A stretch of 64,000 nt of DNA. Source: Nocardioides baculatus (GTDB lineage Bacteria > Actinomycetota > Actinomycetes > Propionibacteriales > Nocardioidaceae). Both the position numbers and the translations under genes were made by a program. The notes under the pieces were generated by a model. It worked only from the letters and a program-made list of their open reading frames with translations. It ran no database searches and was not told the origin of the DNA. Where the stretch lies: NCBI RefSeq assembly GCF_016735675.1, contig NZ_JAERSG010000007.1, forward strand, positions 123,906 through 187,905, read 5' to 3'. Positions 1 through 9,094 of the stretch are shown here, piece by piece; position 1 is the stretch's first letter, and every line of letters begins with the position of its first letter.

Positions 1-1
1 G

Positions 2-1432
2 CAGGTGCAGGAGTTCAAGGCGATGGTGAAGGCGATGCACGTTGCCGGCATCGAGGTCATCCTCGACGTGGTTTACAACCACACGGCCGAGGGCAACCAC
101 CTCGGCCCGACGCTGAGCTTCAAGGGCATCGACAACGCGGCCTACTACCGCCTCGTCGAGGACGACCAGCGCTACTACATGGACTACACCGGCACGGGCA
201 ACACCCTCAACGTGCGCCACCCGCACTCGGTCCAGCTGATCATGGACTCGCTGCGCTACTGGGTGACCGAGATGCACGTCGACGGCTTCCGCTTCGACCT
301 CGCCGCCACGCTCGCCCGCGAGTTCTACGACGTCGACAAGCTCTCCACCTTCTTCGAGATGGTGCAGCAGGACCCGGTCGTCAGCCAGGTGAAGCTGATC
401 GCCGAGCCGTGGGACATCGGCCCCGGCGGCTACCAGGTCGGCGGCTTCCCGCCGCAGTGGACCGAGTGGAACGGCGACTACCGCGACACCGTGCGCGACT
501 TCTGGCGCGGCGAGCCCTCGCTCGGCGACTTCGCCTCGCGCCTCTCGGGCTCCTCGGACCTCTACGAGCACTCCGGCCGGCGCCCGTTCGCCTCCATCAA
601 CTTCGTCACCGCCCACGACGGCTTCACGCTGCGCGACCTGGTGTCGTACAACGAGAAGCACAACGAGGCCAACGGTGAGGACAACAACGACGGCGAGAGC
701 CACAACCGCTCGTGGAACCACGGTGTCGAGGGCCCGACCGACGACGCCGAGATCCTCGAGGCGCGCGCTCGCGAGCAGCGCAACTTCATCGCCACGCTCC
801 TGCTCAGCCAGGGCGTGCCGATGCTGCTGCACGGCGACGAGCTCAGCCGCACCCAGGACGGCAACAACAACACGTACGCCCAGGACAGCGAGATCAGCTG
901 GGTCCACTGGGACGACGCCGACAAGCCGCTCATCGAGTTCACCGCCGCGGTCGCCAAGCTGCGTGCCGAGCACCCGACCTTCCACCGCAAGCGCTTCTTC
1001 ACCGGCAACACGGTGCGCACCGGTGACGGCGAGCGGCTCAACGACATCGTCTGGCTCGACCTCGACGGCGAGCCGATGGAGGACGGTGACTGGGAGGGCG
1101 GCAAGGCCATCGGGATGTACCTCAACGGCAACGGCATCGCCGGCAAGGACGCCCGTGGCGCGACCATCACCGACGACCACTTCCTCCTCTACTTCAACGC
1201 CGACGGCCCGGCGCAGGTGACCCTGCCGACGGAGGAGTACGCCGCCGCGTGGGACGTCGTCATCGACACCGGCGGCAACGCCGACGCCGACCCGACCTAC
1301 GAGGCCGGGTCGACCTTCGACCTGACCACCCACACGCTCGTGGTGCTGCGCGAGCACTCCGCGCCGACGGCGACCCCCGACCACTCGGTCGCGGCATCGC
1401 TGGCAGCCAGGACGGGTACGGAGACCGCGTGA
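2..1432 (+). CDS. glgX: Glycogen debranching enzyme GlgX, 5' end cut by window
   Basis: Hydrolyses alpha-1,6 branches of glycogen or limit dextrin in the cytosol and so feeds linear maltodextrins to TreY/TreZ. About 476 C-terminal residues are present; the family is usually about 700, so the N-terminal domain lies upstream of the window. GH13 motifs are visible, numbering from the GTG at position 5: DVVYNHT (21-27), FRFD with the nucleophile Asp98, IAEPWD with the general acid Glu134, and HD (204-205). The reading frame is open to the window edge, so the GTG at 5 is not taken as a start. Its TGA overlaps the treY GTG (GTGA), indicating one operon. A TreX-type debranching role is implied by the neighbours. 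The identification is firm. Confidence 0.93.
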   Translation, partial: QVQEFKAMVKAMHVAGIEVILDVVYNHTAEGNHLGPTLSFKGIDNAAYYRLVEDDQRYYMDYTGTGNTLNVRHPHSVQLIMDSLRYWVTEMHVDGFRFDLAATLAREFYDVDKLSTFFEMVQQDPVVSQVKLIAEPWDIGPGGYQVGGFPPQWTEWNGDYRDTVRDFWRGEPSLGDFASRLSGSSDLYEHSGRRPFASINFVTAHDGFTLRDLVSYNEKHNEANGEDNNDGESHNRSWNHGVEGPTDDAEILEARAREQRNFIATLLLSQGVPMLLHGDELSRTQDGNNNTYAQDSEISWVHWDDADKPLIEFTAAVAKLRAEHPTFHRKRFFTGNTVRTGDGERLNDIVWLDLDGEPMEDGDWEGGKAIGMYLNGNGIAGKDARGATITDDHFLLYFNADGPAQVTLPTEEYAAAWDVVIDTGGNADADPTYEAGSTFDLTTHTLVVLREHSAPTATPDHSVAASLAARTGTETA

Positions 1433-3720
1433 CCGACCCCGCCAGCGCCCGTCGTACGCCGCGCAGCACCTACCGGCTGCAGGTCAGCCAGGACTTCACG
1501 CTGCACGAGGCCGCGCGGGTGCTGCCCTACCTCCACGACCTCGGGGTGGACTGGGTCTACCTGTCGCCGCTGCTGGCCTCCGAGCCCGGCAGCACGCACG
1601 GCTACGACGTGGTCGCCTTCGACCACATCGACGAGGAGCGCGGCGGCGAGGCAGGGCTGGCGGCGGTCTCGGCCGAGGCGAGGCGCCTCGGCATGGGCGT
1701 GCTCGTCGACATCGTGCCCAACCACGTCGGCGTCGCCACCCCGTCCGAGGACCCGTGGTGGTGGGACGTCCTCAAGCTCGGCCGCGAGTCCGAGCACGCC
1801 AACGCCTTCGACGTCGACTGGGCCGCCGGCGACGGCCGGATCGTGATCCCGGTCATCGGTGACGACGACGAGGACGCGATCACGGTTGTCCCGTCCGGAT
1901 CAGGGGGCGAGGTCCGCTACCACGACCAGCGCTTCCCGCTCGCGCCCGGCACGAGCACCCTCGAGGAGCAGCACTACGAGCTGGTCAACTGGCGTACGGC
2001 CGACGAGGGGCTCAACTACCGCCGGTTCTTCGCGGTCAACACGCTCGCCGCCGTCCGCGTCGAGGACCCCGAGGTGTTCGCCGAGACGCACGTCGAGATC
2101 AAGCGGTGGTTCGACGAGGGCCTCGTCGACGGACTGCGGGTCGACCACCCCGACGGACTCCGCGACCCCCAGCGCTACCTCGACGACCTCGCCGCGCTCA
2201 CCGGCGGCGCCTACGTGCTGGTCGAGAAGATCCTCGAGCCGGGGGAGGAGCTGCTCGCCAGCTGGGCCACCGCCGGCACGACGGGGTACGACGCCCTCGC
2301 CCTGATTGACCGCGTCCTCACCGACCCAGCCGGCGAGGCGCCACTGACGGCCCTCGAGGACCGGCTTCGTGGCGCGCCGGTCGACTGGCACGAGATGGTG
2401 CGGACGAACAAGCGAGCGGTCGCCGACGGCATCCTCCACTCCGAGGTCCTGCGGATCACGCGGGAGGTCGGTCGGGTCGCCGAGGAGGCCGACGAAGACT
2501 CCGTGGCCGACGCGATCGGCGAGCTCCTCGCCTGCTTCCCGGTCTACCGCTCCTACCTCCCCGAGGGCCGCGACCACCTCGACCAGGCTTTCGCCGCCGC
2601 ACGATCGAGTCGTCCCGAGCTCGCGACGACCTTCGACCTGCTCGAGCCGGTCCTGAACGACGAGTGGGGCCAGCCGGCCCGGCGCTTCCAGCAGACCTCC
2701 GGCATGGTGATGGCCAAGGGCGTCGAGGACTGCTCGTTCTACCAGTGGTCGCGGCTCACCTCGCTCAACGAGGTCGGCGGCGACCCGTCGGTCTTCGCGG
2801 TCGGCGTCGACGACTTCCACGACGCGATGGCCGCGCGCCAGCGCGACTGGCCCGACGCGATGGTCACGCTGTCGACCCACGACACCAAGCGCGGCGAGGA
2901 CGTCCGCGCCCGCATCACCGTCCTCGCGGAGGAGCCCGGTGCGTGGGAGCAGGCGCTCGACGAGCTGCTCCGGCTCGCACCCGTCCCCGACCCGGGCTTC
3001 GGGTCGCTGCTGTGGCAGGCCGTCCTCGGTGCGTGGACGCCCGACCACTTGCCCGACCTGCGGGGTCGGCTGCACGGCTACGCCGAGAAGGCGATGCGCG
3101 AGGCCGGCGACCGGACGACGTGGACCGAGCCCGACGAGGCGTACGAGGCACAGGTGCACGCCGCCGTCGACGCGGTCTTCGACGACGAGGCCGTCCGCGA
3201 CGTGCTGCTCGGTCTCGCGAACCGCGTCGACCAGCCCGCGCAGGCCAACTCGCTCGCGGCCAAGCTGCTCGCGATCACCATCCCCGGCGTGCCCGACGTC
3301 TACCAGGGCAGCGAGCTCTGGGAGACCGCGCTCGTCGACCCCGACAACCGTCGTCCCGTCGACTTCGACCACCGCGCCGCCGTGCTCGCCGGCACCGCCG
3401 AGGACGACGCCGCCGCCAAGCTCCACGTCACCTGCTCGGCCCTGACCCTGCGTCGCGACCGGCCCGAGCTGTTCACCTCCTACATGCCGATCGCTGCGTC
3501 CGGTGCGGCCGCCGGCCACGTGGTGGCGTACGACCGAGGTGGCGCGATCACCGTCGTCACCCGCCTGCCCGTCGGCCAGGCCGCGAGCGGCTGGGGCGAC
3601 ACCACGCTCGACCTGCCCGAGGGCCACTGGCACGACGTGCTGACCGGCCTCGACACCGACGGCCGGCTGGCCGATCTCCTCGCGACGCATCCCGTCGCGC
3701 TGCTGGTGAGGAAGGACTGA
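1429..3720 (+). CDS. treY: Malto-oligosyltrehalose synthase TreY
   Basis: Isomerises the reducing-end alpha-1,4 bond of maltodextrins to an alpha,alpha-1,1 bond, giving maltooligosyl trehalose. The product is 763 residues, within the family range. It begins with the typical TreY N-terminus (RSTYRLQVSQDFTLHEA), followed by HGYD at 57-60, DIVPNHV at 94-100, and a GLRVDHPDGL block near 230 that carries the GH13 nucleophile. An in-frame extension further upstream would overlap glgX for 180 bases. The GTG in the GTGA overlap is preferred because GGAG lies about 5 bases before it and homology starts there. It sits between glgX and treZ, completing the TreX-TreY-TreZ route from glycogen to trehalose. 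Confidence 0.95.
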   Translation: MTDPASARRTPRSTYRLQVSQDFTLHEAARVLPYLHDLGVDWVYLSPLLASEPGSTHGYDVVAFDHIDEERGGEAGLAAVSAEARRLGMGVLVDIVPNHVGVATPSEDPWWWDVLKLGRESEHANAFDVDWAAGDGRIVIPVIGDDDEDAITVVPSGSGGEVRYHDQRFPLAPGTSTLEEQHYELVNWRTADEGLNYRRFFAVNTLAAVRVEDPEVFAETHVEIKRWFDEGLVDGLRVDHPDGLRDPQRYLDDLAALTGGAYVLVEKILEPGEELLASWATAGTTGYDALALIDRVLTDPAGEAPLTALEDRLRGAPVDWHEMVRTNKRAVADGILHSEVLRITREVGRVAEEADEDSVADAIGELLACFPVYRSYLPEGRDHLDQAFAAARSSRPELATTFDLLEPVLNDEWGQPARRFQQTSGMVMAKGVEDCSFYQWSRLTSLNEVGGDPSVFAVGVDDFHDAMAARQRDWPDAMVTLSTHDTKRGEDVRARITVLAEEPGAWEQALDELLRLAPVPDPGFGSLLWQAVLGAWTPDHLPDLRGRLHGYAEKAMREAGDRTTWTEPDEAYEAQVHAAVDAVFDDEAVRDVLLGLANRVDQPAQANSLAAKLLAITIPGVPDVYQGSELWETALVDPDNRRPVDFDHRAAVLAGTAEDDAAAKLHVTCSALTLRRDRPELFTSYMPIAASGAAAGHVVAYDRGGAITVVTRLPVGQAASGWGDTTLDLPEGHWHDVLTGLDTDGRLADLLATHPVALLVRKD

Positions 3721-3722
3721 CC

Positions 3723-5468
3723 ATGCACGGCCCGTACGACGTCTGGGCACCGCGGCCGGAGCGGGTCCGCCTGCTCGTGGACGGGGAGCCTGTCGAGATG
3801 ACCCGCGGCGACGACGGCTGGTGGACGCCCTCCGGGCCCGTGCCGACGGACGGCACCGCGGTCGACTACGGCTACCTCCTCGACGACGACCCCGACCCGC
3901 GCCCCGACCCGCGCTCGCGTCGGCAGCCCGACGGCGTGCACGGCCTGTCGCGGCGGGACCCGACGACGTACGAGTGGCAGGACGACGCCTGGACCGGGCG
4001 CCAGCTCGCCGGGTCGGTGATCTACGAGCTGCACGTCGGCACGTTCACGCCCGACGGCACCCTCGACTCCGCGATCGACAAGCTCGACCACCTCCTCGAC
4101 ATCGGCGTCGACCTCGTCGAGGTGATGCCGGTCAACGCGTTCAACGGCACCCACAACTGGGGATACGACGGCGTCGCCTGGTTCGCCGTGCACGAGCAGT
4201 ACGGCGGCCCGGACGCCTACCGCCGCTTCGTCGACGCCTGTCACGCGAAGGGCCTCGGTGTCGTGCAGGACGTGGTGCACAACCATTTCGGCCCGTCGGG
4301 CAACTACCTCCCGCTGTTCGGCCCCTACCTCAAGCCGGGCCGCAACACGTGGGGCGACCTCATCAACCTCGACGGCGAGGGCTCGGCGCAGGTGCGCCGC
4401 TACATCCTCGACAACGTGCGGATGTGGTTCGAGGACTTCCACGTGGACGCGCTGCGGCTCGACGCCGTGCACGCGCTCAGTGACACCTCCGAGGTGCACC
4501 TCCTCGAGGAGATGGCGATCGAGACGGCCGCGCTGTCGGCGCACCTGCGCCGGCCGCTGACGCTGATCGCCGAGTCCGACCTCAACGACACCCGGCTCGT
4601 GCGCCCGCGCGAGGCCGGTGGCCACGGCCTCGACGCCCAGTGGAGCGACGACTTCCACCACGCGGTGCACGTCGCGCTGAGCGGCGAGACGGCCGGCTAC
4701 TACGCCGACTTCGAGCCCCTCGAGGCGCTGGCCAAGGTCTGCGAGCGCGGCTTCTTCCACGACGGCACGTACTCGTCGTTCCGCGAGCGCGACCACGGCG
4801 CGCCCGTCGACACCGCGACGATGCCGACCTGGCGGCTCGTGGTGACGAACCAGAACCACGACCAGATCGGCAACCGCGCCCGCGGCGACCGGCTCGCCGA
4901 GCACCTCGACGACGACCAGCTCGCCTGCGCCGCGCTGCTGACCCTCGCCGGCCCCTTCACCCCGATGCTGTTCATGGGGGAGGAGTGGGCGGCCTCGTCG
5001 CCGTTCCAGTTCTTCACCTCCCACCCCGAGCCCGAGCTCGGCAAGGCCACCGCCGACGGCCGGATCGCGGAGTTCGAGCGCATGGGCTGGGACCCGGCCG
5101 AGGTGCCGGACCCGCAGGACCCCACCACGTTCACCCGGTCCCAGCTGGACTGGGACGAGCTCGGCCAGGGGCGGCACGCCGTCGTGCTCGACTGCTACCG
5201 CCGGCTCGCCCGGCTGCGCCGTGAGCTGCCGCAGCTGACCGACCCGTCGTTCGGCTCCGTGTCCTGCACCGTCGAGGACCGCCTCTTCACGATGCGGCGC
5301 GGCGACCTGCTCGTGGTGGTCAACGCCGGTGAGACCGACGTGACGGTCGGGGTGGGGGAGCGGGACGTGCTCTTCGCGACCCCGTCGGGAGTCGAGCTGC
5401 GCGACGGCGAGCTCGCCGTCCCGCGGCACGGCGGAACAATTCTCGGACCGGTCACAACTTCTGGCTGA
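3723..5468 (+). CDS. treZ: Malto-oligosyltrehalose trehalohydrolase TreZ
   Basis: Releases free trehalose from the maltooligosyl trehalose made by TreY. The product is 581 residues, the usual length. An N-terminal E-set/CBM48-like domain (HGPYDVWAPRPERVRLLVDG) is followed by a GH13 barrel with NWGYDGV, DVVHNHFGPSGNY, the nucleophile motif ALRLDAVHAL, the acid motif LIAESDLND and QNHDQIGNRARGDR. The ATG lies 2 bases after the treY stop with a GAGGAAGGA ribosome site just upstream, so the three genes form one transcriptional unit. Longer open frames upstream are antisense or overlap artefacts of high GC. Trehalose in actinobacteria serves as a stress protectant and as a trehalose-lipid precursor. 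Confidence 0.95.
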   Translation: MHGPYDVWAPRPERVRLLVDGEPVEMTRGDDGWWTPSGPVPTDGTAVDYGYLLDDDPDPRPDPRSRRQPDGVHGLSRRDPTTYEWQDDAWTGRQLAGSVIYELHVGTFTPDGTLDSAIDKLDHLLDIGVDLVEVMPVNAFNGTHNWGYDGVAWFAVHEQYGGPDAYRRFVDACHAKGLGVVQDVVHNHFGPSGNYLPLFGPYLKPGRNTWGDLINLDGEGSAQVRRYILDNVRMWFEDFHVDALRLDAVHALSDTSEVHLLEEMAIETAALSAHLRRPLTLIAESDLNDTRLVRPREAGGHGLDAQWSDDFHHAVHVALSGETAGYYADFEPLEALAKVCERGFFHDGTYSSFRERDHGAPVDTATMPTWRLVVTNQNHDQIGNRARGDRLAEHLDDDQLACAALLTLAGPFTPMLFMGEEWAASSPFQFFTSHPEPELGKATADGRIAEFERMGWDPAEVPDPQDPTTFTRSQLDWDELGQGRHAVVLDCYRRLARLRRELPQLTDPSFGSVSCTVEDRLFTMRRGDLLVVVNAGETDVTVGVGERDVLFATPSGVELRDGELAVPRHGGTILGPVTTSG

Positions 5469-5476
5469 CCGCGCGC

Positions 5477-5525
5477 ATCTCCTTTGTGAACCGGCCTTCG
5501 GGAGCCGGCCACATACGAAGGAGAT
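5477..5525 (+). promoter_or_regulatory. Hairpin masking the ribosome binding site of the next gene
   Basis: ATCTCCTT (5477-5484) pairs perfectly with AAGGAGAT (5518-5525), which is the whole Shine-Dalgarno of the ATG at 5529. The stem continues with TGTG/CACA (5485-5488/5510-5513) and CCGGC/GCCGG (5491-5495/5504-5508) around an 8-base loop, with TACG bulged on the 3' side. It begins 8 bases after the treZ stop. It could be a translational switch, or it could end the treZ transcript, although no T-tract follows. Confidence 0.55.
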
Positions 5526-5528
5526 CCC

Positions 5529-6311
5529 ATGAACCGCATGACCGCACTGGCCGCCACCGCGGCCGTCGCCGCCTCCTCGCTGGCGCTGATCGCGCCGACC
5601 GCGCAGGCCGCACCCGCCAAGGCTCGCACCTACTCGGTGACCGCGACGGCCAACACCGACGTCGCCGTGGCCAAGGAGGACACCGTCAAGGTGCGCGGCC
5701 GTGTGAGCCCGAAGGCCCGCGGCGAGAAGGTGATCCTGCAGCAGCGCGTGGGGAACAAGAAGAAGTGGGTCCAGACCGGCAAGGCCAGGATCAAGCGCAA
5801 CGGCACCTACAAGCTCACCGACAAGCCCACCGCGCCCGGAAGCCGCGAGTACCGCGTGCTCAAGCCCGGCTCGAAGGGGATCAAGAAGGGCTACAGCAAG
5901 CCGGTCCAGGTCGAGGTCTACCGCTGGGAGAAGCTCGGCTACCGCACCTTCGCCGGCACCGGGTTCACCGGCACGGGCGTGACGATCGGCACCGAGTACT
6001 ACAAGGCGAGCCTCGCCACCACCACGCCGGGCACCGCCGCCACCGCGGAGTTCACGCTCGGCCGCAAGTGCACCGCGCTGCGGGCGACGTACGCCCTCAC
6101 CGACACCTCGCTCAGCGGCTCCAGCGGTGCCGTCACCGTCACCGCCGACGGCAAGCAGCTCGCCGTCCACTCGCTCGCTGTGGGCGCCATCGTCGCCGAC
6201 GAGGAGCTCGACCTGACCGGCGTCTTCCGCCTGAAGCTCGACGCCTCCACGACTGCGACCCCGGCCGCCACCGCCGCCGTCGCGACGCCGGAGGTGCTCT
6301 GCACGCGCTGA
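5529..6311 (+). CDS. Secreted protein with NPCBM-like C-terminal region
   Basis: 260 residues with a clear Sec signal peptide (MNRMTALAATAAVAASSLAL, cleavage likely after AQA near residue 27). Residues 30-130 are Lys/Arg-rich and resemble the beta-sandwich repeats of actinobacterial surface proteins (VKVRGRVSPKARGEKVILQQ). Residues 140-260 have the pattern of an NPCBM domain (new putative carbohydrate-binding module): a conserved two-cysteine frame, an aVTVTADGKQLA strand and a DLTGVFRLKLD strand. I recognise no enzyme domain. Being next to trehalose genes may be coincidental. The start has an excellent AAGGAGA site that is sequestered in a hairpin. Probably an exported wall- or polysaccharide-associated protein; the function is unknown. 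Confidence 0.7.
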   Translation: MNRMTALAATAAVAASSLALIAPTAQAAPAKARTYSVTATANTDVAVAKEDTVKVRGRVSPKARGEKVILQQRVGNKKKWVQTGKARIKRNGTYKLTDKPTAPGSREYRVLKPGSKGIKKGYSKPVQVEVYRWEKLGYRTFAGTGFTGTGVTIGTEYYKASLATTTPGTAATAEFTLGRKCTALRATYALTDTSLSGSSGAVTVTADGKQLAVHSLAVGAIVADEELDLTGVFRLKLDASTTATPAATAAVATPEVLCTR

Positions 6312-6419
6312 CGCGCACCTGATCCGCAGTGGCGGGCGCGACCGGGGTCACAGGCCCGGGAGTGCCCGCCGCTGCTCGTTTTCGACACTGCTCACGGCCG
6401 AGCCGTACTGTTGCCTCTT

Positions 6420-7535
6420 GTGGCAGGCATCGACTACGACGCAGAGATCAAGACGCTCCAGGCGACCATGAGCACCATCGGCTCGGTGCTCAACATCGAC
6501 CGGATGCGCGGCGAGATCGCCGACCTCAGCGAGCAGGTCGCTGCGCCCGACCTCTGGGACGACGTGGACAGCGCCACCCGCATCACCGGCCGCCTCTCCG
6601 CGCTGCAGGGCGAGCTCGAGCGCTACACCGGTCTCGAGAGCCGCATCGAGGACCTGGGCCTGATGGTCGAGATGGCGCAGGAGGAGGGCGACGCCGACTC
6701 GCTCGCCGACTCCGAGCGCGAGCTCAACCGGATCAAGAAGTCGGTGGAGTCCCTCGAGATCCGCACGCTCCTCGCCGGTGAGTACGACGAGCGCGAGGCG
6801 ATCGTGACGATCCGCTCGGGCGCCGGTGGCGTCGACGCCGCCGACTTCGCCGAGATGCTCATGCGGATGTACACGCGCTGGGCCGAGCAGCACAAGTACG
6901 GCGTCGAGGTCTACGAGGTGTCCTACGCCGAGGAGGCGGGCATCAAGTCCGCCGAGTTCGCGATCCACGCGCCCTACGCCTACGGCACCCTCTCGGTCGA
7001 GGCCGGCACCCACCGCCTGGTGCGGATCAGCCCCTTCGACAACCAGGGCCGCCGCCAGACCTCCTTCGCGGCCGTCGAGGTGGTGCCGATGCTCGAGCAG
7101 ACCGACGAGATCGAGGTCGACGAGAACGAGATCCGCACCGACGTCTTCCGCTCCGGCGGCCCCGGCGGCCAGTCGGTCAACACCACCGACTCCGCGGTCC
7201 GGCTCACGCACATCCCGACCGGCATCGTCGTGTCCTGCCAGAACGAGAAGTCGCAGCTGCAGAACAAGGCGTCCGCGATGGTCGTGCTCAAGGCCAAGCT
7301 CCTCGCCCGCAAGAAGGCCGAGGAGGCCGCGCTCAAGAAGGACCTCAAGGGCGACGTGCAGGCCAGCTGGGGCGACCAGATGCGCAACTACGTGCTCAAC
7401 CCCTACCAGGTCGTCAAGGACCTGCGGACCGGCCACGAGTCCGGCAACCCCAGCGCCGTCTTCGACGGCGACCTCGACGACTTCATGGAGGCCGGCATCC
7501 GCTGGCGCCGGGGCGCCGACAAGGTCGACGCCTGA
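6420..7535 (+). CDS. prfB: Peptide chain release factor 2
   Basis: Recognises UGA and UAA stop codons in the ribosomal A site and triggers hydrolysis of peptidyl-tRNA. 371 residues. The RF2 tripeptide anticodon Ser204-Pro205-Phe206 (ISPFDNQG) and the catalytic GGQ at 249-251 (GGPGGQSVN) are both present. There is no internal in-frame UGA, so the autoregulatory +1 frameshift found in many bacteria is absent, as is usual in actinobacteria. A TTG at 6411 is in frame but overlaps a TACTGT -10 hexamer (6406-6411). The GTG 8 bases after that hexamer fits a leaderless mRNA and the common MAGIDYDAEI N-terminus. Confidence 0.95.
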   Translation: MAGIDYDAEIKTLQATMSTIGSVLNIDRMRGEIADLSEQVAAPDLWDDVDSATRITGRLSALQGELERYTGLESRIEDLGLMVEMAQEEGDADSLADSERELNRIKKSVESLEIRTLLAGEYDEREAIVTIRSGAGGVDAADFAEMLMRMYTRWAEQHKYGVEVYEVSYAEEAGIKSAEFAIHAPYAYGTLSVEAGTHRLVRISPFDNQGRRQTSFAAVEVVPMLEQTDEIEVDENEIRTDVFRSGGPGGQSVNTTDSAVRLTHIPTGIVVSCQNEKSQLQNKASAMVVLKAKLLARKKAEEAALKKDLKGDVQASWGDQMRNYVLNPYQVVKDLRTGHESGNPSAVFDGDLDDFMEAGIRWRRGADKVDA

Positions 7536-7543
7536 GGCCTGCG

Positions 7544-7978
7544 ATGACCTCTTGGGACGACGTCCGCGGCCGGCTCGAGGACGAGCTCCGCACGCTCGAC
7601 GACGCCTCGTTCGTCGTGGTGGCGGAGCCGGAGCCGCCGCGCCCTCCGGCCCGCGGGCTGCTGCACCGTCGGCCCGCGGCCGCACCGGTCCGCTACGTCC
7701 AGGTGAGGCGCGACGGCGAGCACTGCTACGCCGAGTGCGTCGGCGCCACCTCCTTCGGCGGTGACTGGGACGTCGACGACGCCACCCACGCACGGCTGCG
7801 CGAGCTCGGCTGGCGCGTGCCCGGCGACGAGGACCCGTCCGGTGTGGAGCCGTCCTACCCGCACTACTGGAAGCTGCTGCCCCGCATCGAGGCCGACCGG
7901 GTCGCGTCGCTGTGTGCCGACTCGCTCGCGTTGCTCGGTGCCGACGCGTCGACCCTGCAGTGGCGCAGGGAGAGCTAG
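7544..7978 (+). CDS. Hypothetical protein, possibly a TY-Chap-type small chaperone
   Basis: 144 residues, acidic and soluble, with no signal peptide or membrane segment. It contains YVQVRRDGEHCYAECVGATSFGG followed by LRELGWRVPGDED and YPHYWKLLP. This layout resembles the TY-Chap/YbjN-like small proteins that actinobacteria encode beside ESX-type loci; the match is tentative, from memory of the fold pattern only. It follows prfB by 8 bases and may be co-transcribed with it, and it converges on the ESX-like operon that ends 20 bases downstream. That neighbourhood is the main reason to suspect a role with secreted WXG proteins. Confidence 0.6.
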   Translation: MTSWDDVRGRLEDELRTLDDASFVVVAEPEPPRPPARGLLHRRPAAAPVRYVQVRRDGEHCYAECVGATSFGGDWDVDDATHARLRELGWRVPGDEDPSGVEPSYPHYWKLLPRIEADRVASLCADSLALLGADASTLQWRRES

Positions 7979-7997
7979 CGAGCGGCGCCGGGTCGCC

Positions 7998-8603
7998 TCA
8001 GCCGGCCGGCTCGAGGGCCTCCGGCGGCAGCGCGGTGGTGAAGACGCGGTAGAGGCTGGTGGCCGACACGGGGAGCAGGGCGTCGTCCTCGTCGACCACG
8101 AGCAGGCCGTCGGCGGCGTCCGCCACCACCAGGTCGCGGTGCTCACCGGCCCAGTGCACGCGCAGTCGCCACGCCGACGTGGCCCCGACCTCGCGCAGCG
8201 CCTCGTGGCGTACGTCGTCGTCCGCGGACAGCAGCCGCGAGGTCGCACCAGCCGGCGCGGGGCGCCGCTCGGCAGCGGTCCCGCGCCGCGGGCCGGTCCG
8301 GGTGGTCCGTGCGAGCGCGGCGGCGAGGTGGGCCTGCGGGAGCTCCATCAGCTGGTGCAGCCCGGGGCGTACGGCGAGCACCGCCACGGTGCGCTCGCGG
8401 TCCACCGCGAAGCGGTGCTCGAGCACGACGGCCCCGGCGACGCGCACCTCCACCCTGACCAGCGGGTCGCGCAGGGTGTCGAGCGACGGCAGCAGCGCGG
8501 CCCGCGCGAGCGTGTCGCGGTCCTCCGCACCGAGGTCGTCGCCCAGCAGGCCCGCGAGCCCGGCATCGTCGACCCGGACCGCCGCACCGTCGAGGGTGAT
8601 CAC
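7998..8603 (-). CDS. EspG-like ESX accessory protein (tentative)
   Basis: 201 residues, last gene of a five-gene overlapping operon. It starts VITLDGAAVRVDDAGLAGLLGD and includes LHQLMELPQAHLAAALARTTR and LRVHWAGEHRDLVVADAADGLLVV. The layout (about 200 residues, a central Leu/Ala helix ending in an R-x-GPR stretch, an all-soluble alpha/beta profile) is reminiscent of EspG chaperones that hold ESX substrates in the cytosol, but no diagnostic motif is certain. The GTG start lies in a GTGA overlap with the preceding gene and has GGGGAG upstream; longer frames in this register cover the neighbouring gene and are rejected. It could instead be an unrelated helper of the locus. Confidence 0.6.
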   Translation of the reverse strand: MITLDGAAVRVDDAGLAGLLGDDLGAEDRDTLARAALLPSLDTLRDPLVRVEVRVAGAVVLEHRFAVDRERTVAVLAVRPGLHQLMELPQAHLAAALARTTRTGPRRGTAAERRPAPAGATSRLLSADDDVRHEALREVGATSAWRLRVHWAGEHRDLVVADAADGLLVVDEDDALLPVSATSLYRVFTTALPPEALEPAG

Positions 8604-9094
8604 GAAGGCTCCCCGTCGCCCGGCTCGGCGGACGACGCGGCCGGCGCGCCGGTGAGCGGCTGCCACCCGGCCGCGACCGCCGCGAGCTCGTCGGCCAGGG
8701 CGTCGTAGGACCAGGTCTCCACGGTCGCGGTCAGGGTCCAGCCGCGGTCGCCGTCGGCGACGAACCACTGCTCCATCGTCAGGGCCCGGGCCTTGCCGTC
8801 GACGTGGTGTGCCAGGCGTCGACCGCCCGGCTGCCCGTCGACGTCGATGCGCTCGAGGTCGAGGAGGAGGTAGTCGCGCAGCATCGTCGGCAGCACCTCG
8901 TCGGAGCCCACCTGCCAGTCGCGGAAGGTGAGGCCGCCAAGGTCGTCGCGGGTGAGCACCAGGTTGGCCCGGAAGCGGTCGGGGCGCTCGAGCTCGAGCG
9001 GCTGCACCGCCGTCCACAGCGTGCCGGGGGTCGGTCGAGCCAGCTTGTCCCACCCCTGCGGCACGCCGGGCGGCGAGAACGGGACGTCAGCCAC
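8600..9094 (-). CDS. Mog1/PsbP-fold (LpqN/DUF1795-like) protein
   Basis: 164 residues, no signal peptide. The strand order FRANLVLTRDDL / QVGSDEVLPTMLRDYLLLDLERIDV / RRLAHHVDG / LTMEQWFVADGDRGWTLTATVET / ALADELAAVAAGWQPL follows the Mog1/PsbP fold shared by mycobacterial LpqN and the DUF1795 (Eag) chaperones of type VI effectors. That assignment is by pattern, not by search. The GTG start overlaps the previous gene by 8 bases. Because the operon also encodes a protein with a long glycine-zipper hydrophobic stretch, a chaperone role for that partner is a plausible inference. The C-terminal 15 residues are disordered and acidic. Confidence 0.6.
   Translation of the reverse strand: MADVPFSPPGVPQGWDKLARPTPGTLWTAVQPLELERPDRFRANLVLTRDDLGGLTFRDWQVGSDEVLPTMLRDYLLLDLERIDVDGQPGGRRLAHHVDGKARALTMEQWFVADGDRGWTLTATVETWSYDALADELAAVAAGWQPLTGAPAASSAEPGDGEPS

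Noticed and set aside
3480..6170. 896-residue open frame on the minus strand across treZ
   Set aside because: It is the antisense shadow of treY/treZ and the NPCBM-like gene; composition is dominated by Arg/Gly/Val/Glu/Leu and no domain is recognisable.
6411..6419. TTG start for prfB at 6411
   Set aside because: It overlaps the TACTGT -10 hexamer, and the conserved N-terminus begins at the GTG at 6420.
7998..9053. Single 351-residue protein on the minus strand
   Set aside because: Its first half is the wrong-frame shadow of the Mog1-fold gene; the real gene starts at the GTG at 8603 in a GTGA overlap.
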